In this document: piece after piece, positions 6,580 to 10,088 of the stretch
How positions within the stretch are numbered: the first letter of the stretch is position 1
Layout: every line of letters begins with the position of its first letter
Position numbers and translations under genes: made by a program
Source of the DNA: Amylibacter sp.
Lineage (GTDB): Bacteria > Pseudomonadota > Alphaproteobacteria > Rhodobacterales > Rhodobacteraceae
Assembly: GCA_027083485.1 (NCBI GenBank)
Contig: JALWOO010000849.1
Coordinates: forward strand, 1 to 10,088
DNA: 10,088 nucleotides
Reading direction: 5' to 3'
The notes under the pieces: generated by a model
Told to the model about the DNA's origin: nothing
The model's input: only the letters and a program-made list of their open reading frames with translations
The model's database searches: none

Positions 6580-7962
6580 GTGCTTAACTCGCTCACCGGA
6601 CGCTTTTTGCTGCTGACGATTATTTTCGTCATGTTGGCCGAAGTGCTGATCTTTGTGCCGTCGGTGGCGCGTTTTCGGGTGGATTACCTGCAAGAACGTC
6701 TTGAACGCTCGCAGATTGCTTCGTTGGCGTTGCTGGCGACCCCGAATGATATGGTGTCTCCGGAGCTGGAGGCCGAATTACTCGATAATGCGGGGGTGCT
6801 GAATATCGTTTTGCGGCGCGATGAAATGCGCGAGCTGATCCTGTCGCAACCGATGCCGGCGATGGTGGACCGCAATTATGATTTGCGCAAGGCCGGGCCT
6901 GTGCAGCTGATGAAGGATGCCTTTGCGACCATGATGGGGGACGGGAACCGGGTGATCCGGGTGATCGGGGCACCGGTCAAGGGAGCCGGTCTGTTGATCG
7001 AAATCGCCCTTTATGAAAAACCCCTGCGCGAGGCGATCATAAATTACGGGCTGCGCATTCTGTCCCTGTCTGCCGTGATTTCTGTGCTGACGGCGGCATT
7101 GCTCTTTTTTGCCGTGCGTCAGTTTGTGGTCTGTCCGATTGAACGGCTGGTGCATGATATCAAAGCCTATGAAGAGGCCCCCGAGGATGGCCGCCTGATT
7201 GTGAAGCCCAAGGCCGGTGTGACCGAATTGCATGAGGCCGAAACCGCGCTGCAATCCATGCAAACCCAGCTGACCCAATCCCTGCGCCAGAAGGAACGGC
7301 TGGCGGCGCTGGGATCTGCGGTTTCCAAGATCAGCCACGATCTGCGCAATATCCTGACCACGGCGCAACTGCTGGCCGACCGGATGGAGGCCAGCGATGA
7401 CCCCCGCGTCAAGAAAAGCGCGCCCAAGCTGGTGAATTCCATCTCCCGCGCGGTGAACCTGTGCGAGAGCACGCTTGGCTATGGCAAGGTCGGGGAAACC
7501 GTGCCGATGATTACGCGTTTTTCCATGAAACACTTGTTGAACGACATCGTCGAAAGCGAACTGCTGGCGGTCGGGGATGCGCCGGTGTCGATTACCTCTC
7601 AGGTCGAAGGTGACGTGATGATGGAGGCGGACAAGGAGCAGATTTATCGCGTGGTGTCCAACATTGTGCGCAATGCCCGACAAGTACTGGAAACCCGCCC
7701 TGAAGGGGGGCAGATTTTCCTGACGGGCCACGAGAAACCGGCCGGTTGGGAAATCATTGTGCGCGACAACGGGCCGGGTCTGCCCAAACAGGCGCGCGAC
7801 AACCTGTTTGAGGCCTTCAAAGGCTCTGTGCGCAAAGGCGGCTCCGGTCTGGGGCTGGCGATTGCGGCGGAGTTGGTGCGGGGCCATGGCGGCAAGCTGG
7901 ATGTGCTGGAAACCGGCGATCAGGGCACTGCATTCCGGGTCTGGTTGCCTCGGCAGAAATAG
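6580..7962 (+). CDS. Membrane sensor histidine kinase
   Basis: A 460-residue two-component sensor. Seen: membrane segment 1 (about 8-28); an extracytoplasmic sensing region of about 128 residues (29-157) with no domain I recognise; membrane segment 2 (158-178); a HAMP-like linker (about 180-232); the dimerisation helix with phosphoacceptor His253 in KISHDLRNIL; then the ATPase domain with N box (Asn361 and Asn365 in NIVRNARQ), G1 box DNGPG (396-400), F region LFEAF and G2 box GSGLGLA (422-428). All catalytic motifs are intact. The start is GTG at 6580, chosen for its AGGGGA at 6568-6573 and because the hydrophobic first segment begins right after it. It lies 61 nt after the oxidoreductase. 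No response regulator is in the window, so its partner and signal are unknown; a link to the preceding pair is only suggested by order. Confidence 0.93.
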   Translation: MLNSLTGRFLLLTIIFVMLAEVLIFVPSVARFRVDYLQERLERSQIASLALLATPNDMVSPELEAELLDNAGVLNIVLRRDEMRELILSQPMPAMVDRNYDLRKAGPVQLMKDAFATMMGDGNRVIRVIGAPVKGAGLLIEIALYEKPLREAIINYGLRILSLSAVISVLTAALLFFAVRQFVVCPIERLVHDIKAYEEAPEDGRLIVKPKAGVTELHEAETALQSMQTQLTQSLRQKERLAALGSAVSKISHDLRNILTTAQLLADRMEASDDPRVKKSAPKLVNSISRAVNLCESTLGYGKVGETVPMITRFSMKHLLNDIVESELLAVGDAPVSITSQVEGDVMMEADKEQIYRVVSNIVRNARQVLETRPEGGQIFLTGHEKPAGWEIIVRDNGPGLPKQARDNLFEAFKGSVRKGGSGLGLAIAAELVRGHGGKLDVLETGDQGTAFRVWLPRQK

Positions 7963-7980
7963 GGCAGGATGGCTTTGGCC

Positions 7981-8937
7981 TTATTTGGCAAGGGCAGGGT
8001 TGTAGATCGGATCGAATTGCCAAACGGTTTTTGCGTCCGGATCAACCCGCACCTTTACGGCGTGCATTTTCTTGGCCCCAAAGACCTCTAGCGCGGTTAT
8101 GTTTTTTGCGCGCTCCCCAAACGGTTGCCAGATGCGGAATCTGTGGGTGTCGCCATAGATCAGCAAAACCGGCCCGCCATAAGCGGCTGCCTCATTCAGC
8201 AGGTTTTTGGCAAAAGCCTTGTGGCCGGAACGCTTTTTCAGGGGTTTCGTGGGAAACCCATTGGCAAAAATATCGGCCTGAAAGGACACCGCCACGGCCT
8301 TTGTTCCGCGCGCTTTGGCTTTGGCGAAACTATCGCGAAGCCACGCAATATCGGCTTTATTGCGGCGTTTGAATTCCGCCATGGCCGTGGCCGAGTGCGG
8401 ATTTCGGTTGTTTCGCGAGCCAACCACATGCAGCTGAACAAACATCACCTGATTTTTCATAAAACGGGTGTTTTCCACAAATTCCCCGAACTGTTTGCCC
8501 ATCGCGATTGCCTGACTTTCAAGCGAAAGCGGATGCTGGCCCAGACTGCGGGCCGGATTGGCAAAATAGGTTTTGCGGATATAGGCCAGCCTTTCCAGCG
8601 GATCAAACCCGCCAGCCCGTTTGCGGTGGCAATCGGTCCATTCGTTATCACCGGGCGTATAAATGGCGGCTGATGCAAAGCGGTTGAAAAACCGGCGTTG
8701 GCTATCCAGTGTAGCATTATCACAGGAACTTTGGCCGGATTTTGTATCGCCAATGTGGATCACAAAGGCCGGATACTGCCGGTTTATCGCCTGAATAAGC
8801 GCCAGATATCGTGGATAGGCCTTTTTCGGTTTGCCATAGGGCGCATCGCCAAGGGCCACAAATTCAAACGGTTTCGCCTGTGCGCTGCCGGTCAACATAC
8901 AAAGACATGACAGGGTGAAAAGGAGTGTTCGAAACAT
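7981..8937 (-). CDS. Exported metallophosphoesterase-like protein
   Basis: A 318-residue protein with a signal peptide (hydrophobic 4-18, probable cleavage after AQA at 19-21), so it is probably periplasmic. Calcineurin-type phosphoesterase motifs can be traced: GDAPYG with Asp31, GDTKSG with Asp64 after HI, and GDNEWTDC with Asp97 and Asn98. The last two blocks are altered: SFQADIF (217-223) has Gln220 where the usual metal-binding His is expected, and YGDTHRF (261-267) stands in place of GHxH. These look like subfamily variants, but they leave metal binding and activity open. Cys72 and Cys103 could form a disulfide. The substrate is unknown. GAGGG lies about 5 nt before the ATG. It is 47 nt downstream of the thioesterase gene on the same strand, so may be co-transcribed; its end faces the kinase end with 18 nt between. 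Confidence 0.75.
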   Translation of the reverse strand: MFRTLLFTLSCLCMLTGSAQAKPFEFVALGDAPYGKPKKAYPRYLALIQAINRQYPAFVIHIGDTKSGQSSCDNATLDSQRRFFNRFASAAIYTPGDNEWTDCHRKRAGGFDPLERLAYIRKTYFANPARSLGQHPLSLESQAIAMGKQFGEFVENTRFMKNQVMFVQLHVVGSRNNRNPHSATAMAEFKRRNKADIAWLRDSFAKAKARGTKAVAVSFQADIFANGFPTKPLKKRSGHKAFAKNLLNEAAAYGGPVLLIYGDTHRFRIWQPFGERAKNITALEVFGAKKMHAVKVRVDPDAKTVWQFDPIYNPALAK

Positions 8938-8984
8938 TTTGGCCCTCGGGTAAAATCTAGGTGTAGGATTAATTGGTCCTGACC

Positions 8985-9428
8985 CTAAGCCAGCGTCACA
9001 TCGACCTCGATATCCGCAGCAAGCTTGTGCTTGAGGCTATCGGACAAGGGCAGGGCGATCAACCGTTCCGCATCCTTTGGCGCACTCGCCCCCCAGACGC
9101 GGATTTCAAAGCCCTTGGCCAGCAACACATCCCCCAGCAGGAATTGGTGTTCCACACGAAAAGACTTGGTGCCGATTTTGGCAATCCGGCTTTGCAGCGT
9201 GACAATATCGCGAAAACGGGCCGGACTGGTGAAGTCCATGCCTGAACTGACCAGCGGAAACCCCCGCGAGGTCGGGTTTTCTTCGGTGGGCAGCATGTCG
9301 ATACCGGCGGCCTCGAGCAGGCGGTGTGCGCCCTGATCCATCCAGATATAGTAATTGGGGTTGAAAATAATCCCCGCCGGATCGCAATGGGCCCATTCCA
9401 CGCGCAAACGCTGTATGGCTGTGAACAT
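8985..9428 (-). CDS. Acyl-CoA thioesterase of the 4-hydroxybenzoyl-CoA thioesterase (hot-dog) family
   Basis: A 147-residue hot-dog-fold protein, the usual size for this family, which hydrolyses acyl- or aroyl-CoA in the cytoplasm. The signature is clear near the N-terminus: WAHCDPAGIIFNPNYYIWMD, with Asp16 in the position of the catalytic aspartate of the 4HBT type, followed by a helix (AHRLLEAAGI) and the strand pattern FTSPARFRDIVTLQSRIAKIG, then FRVEHQFLLGDVLLAKGFEIRVW. Start ATG at 9428 with GAGGA about 10 nt upstream; the frame stays open further upstream but that would overlap the regulator gene. It begins 16 nt after the Lrp-type gene ends, so the two are probably one operon. The natural acyl-CoA cannot be told from sequence; aromatic-CoA breakdown is one possibility. 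Confidence 0.9.
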   Translation of the reverse strand: MFTAIQRLRVEWAHCDPAGIIFNPNYYIWMDQGAHRLLEAAGIDMLPTEENPTSRGFPLVSSGMDFTSPARFRDIVTLQSRIAKIGTKSFRVEHQFLLGDVLLAKGFEIRVWGASAPKDAERLIALPLSDSLKHKLAADIEVDVTLA

Positions 9429-9444
9429 GTTGTGTTTCCTCGGG

Positions 9445-9930
9445 TTAGGATAGTTCGCCAAAACTGGAGGGCTCCAGCGGCACGGCGGTGGTGTATTTGA
9501 TTTCTTCCATGGCAAAGCTGGAAGTGACGTTTTCCAGATCCGCAATTTGCACCAGCCGCTTGTAGAAATGATCATAGGCGGCAATATCGCTGACGGCGAC
9601 GCGGATAAAATAGTCCCATTCGCCGCTCAGCCGGTAAAACTCCATCACTTCGGGGAATTCGGATACAGCCTTGCCAAATTCCGCCAACCACTCCGCGTTG
9701 TGTTTGCTGGTTTTCAGATAGACAAAAACCGTCAGGGCCTGCCCGACCTTGGCCGGATCCACAAGTGCGACACGGCGTTGAATGACGCCGCTGTCTTCCA
9801 TTTTCTGAATGCGCCGCCAACAGGGCGTTTTGGACAGATGCACCTTGGCGGCCAGATCGGCAAGCGCAATGGTCGCGTCCTCTTGCAAAAGCGTCAGAAT
9901 TTTCCGGTCGATGGCATCCATGCGCGGCAT
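9445..9930 (-). CDS. Lrp/AsnC family transcriptional regulator
   Basis: A 161-residue DNA-binding regulator of the feast/famine family. Seen: an N-terminal winged helix-turn-helix (about 4-55) with MDAIDRKILTLLQ, ADLAAKVHLSKTPCWRRIQKME and SGVIQRR, then VDPAKVG leading into a RAM effector/oligomerisation domain (about 65-150) with the characteristic SGEWDYFIRVAVSD turn (102-115). Such proteins usually form octamers or dimers and respond to amino acids; the effector here is unknown. Two starts are possible: ATG 9930 (MPRMDA, AGGA only 3 nt away) or ATG 9921 (MDAIDR, AGGA 12 nt away); neither spacing decides. It heads a likely operon with the thioesterase, and may control it and itself. Confidence 0.94.
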   Translation of the reverse strand: MPRMDAIDRKILTLLQEDATIALADLAAKVHLSKTPCWRRIQKMEDSGVIQRRVALVDPAKVGQALTVFVYLKTSKHNAEWLAEFGKAVSEFPEVMEFYRLSGEWDYFIRVAVSDIAAYDHFYKRLVQIADLENVTSSFAMEEIKYTTAVPLEPSSFGELS

Positions 9931-9980
9931 CCGTCCTGTGCGAGTCCAGGCAACTTATGCGCTGGGGCAACCGACAAGGT

Positions 9981-10019
9981 CAAGCAAAAGACCGCTTGCA
10001 GCTGCTAAATATCGCAGCT
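9981..10019. repeat. Two short dyads upstream of the Lrp-type gene
   Basis: CAAGC (9981-9985) and GCTTG (9994-9998) form one inverted repeat with an 8-nt gap. AGCTGC (10000-10005) and GCAGCT (10014-10019) form a second with an 8-nt A/T-rich centre (TAAATATC). A dyad with an A/T core is the kind of site Lrp-type regulators bind, so self-regulation is possible. The second dyad also overlaps the stop of a possible upstream gene, so it could be part of a transcript end instead. The repeats are short and may be chance. Confidence 0.3.
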
Positions 10020-10088
10020 TGCTTGCGCCCCGACCATAGCGTCTTGCGGGGTCAGAAACCAGCGCAGATCACCGCTTTTCGTGGCGGG
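10005..10088 (-). CDS. Possible C-terminal end of an unidentified gene (5' end outside window)
   Basis: The minus-strand frame is open from the window edge to a TAG at 10005-10007, giving 27 residues that include GDLRWFLTPQDAMVGAQ. This reads like a real protein end, with an amphipathic Trp/Phe/Leu stretch, and its orientation fits the downstream Lrp-type gene 74 nt away. I do not recognise the family, and 27 codons without a stop can easily occur by chance in this G+C-rich DNA. Confidence 0.35.
   Translation of the reverse strand, partial: PATKSGDLRWFLTPQDAMVGAQASCDI

Noticed and set aside
6778..7887. Long open frame (369 codons) on the minus strand inside the histidine kinase gene
   Set aside because: Same antisense effect: low-complexity His/Arg/Gln-rich translation, no motifs, and fully contained in an intact kinase gene.
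1..10088. Search by eye for CRISPR arrays, insertion sequences, integrase, toxin-antitoxin pairs, tRNA or rRNA genes
   Set aside because: No regularly spaced repeats, terminal inverted repeats, transposase or integrase motifs, or cloverleaf-like sequences were seen; codon use looks even across the window.

Overview
The window is a stretch of ordinary bacterial chromosome with moderately high G+C. It is most likely from an alphaproteobacterium of the Rhodobacterales (Roseobacter-type) group. Two signals support this. The lexA promoter carries a direct-repeat GTTC-N7-GTTC operator, the form used by alphaproteobacteria rather than the CTGT-N8-ACAG palindrome of E. coli. The protein sequences (AlaRS, the DUF1330 pair, DUF2478, TrxC, LexA) also read like that group. 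The taxonomic call is inference, as no rRNA gene is present. I see no tRNA, rRNA, CRISPR array, insertion sequence, phage gene or integration site.

Left block, plus strand (1-1941): the 3' half of alaS, then two small tandem DUF1330 paralogues joined to it by a 1-nt gap and a TAATG stop/start overlap, a translationally coupled cluster. A TfoX N-terminal-domain gene on the minus strand (1945-2274) meets it head-on. It is divergent from trxC (2384-2818), a thioredoxin 2 with a zinc-finger N-terminus.

Middle block: a DUF2478 gene (2902-3420) follows trxC, and a perfect FNR-type box (TTGAT-N4-ATCAA) overlaps the trxC stop codon, suggesting oxygen control. The convergent lexA (minus, 3455-4147) has a textbook self-regulated promoter: TTGACA, a 17-bp spacer, TAGAAC, and a LexA box covering the -10. 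Divergent from lexA is a two-gene unit: a TVP38/DedA-type membrane protein (4360-5100) overlapping by 4 nt a flavin disulfide oxidoreductase (5097-6518). The oxidoreductase keeps the CxxxxC redox pair but has Tyr where lipoamide dehydrogenases have the catalytic His. A sensor histidine kinase with a GTG start follows (6580-7962) without a response regulator in view.

Right block, minus strand (7981-10088): read in transcription order, the possible 3' tail of an unidentified gene at the window edge, an Lrp/AsnC regulator, a 4HBT-type acyl-CoA thioesterase 16 nt after it, and an exported metallophosphoesterase-like protein 47 nt further on. The regulator and thioesterase are probably one transcript.

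Most of this is conserved housekeeping sequence. The points most worth a second look are the FNR box before the DUF2478 gene, the three-half-site LexA operator, and the TVP38-flavoprotein pair. I did not find a convincing wholly new system.
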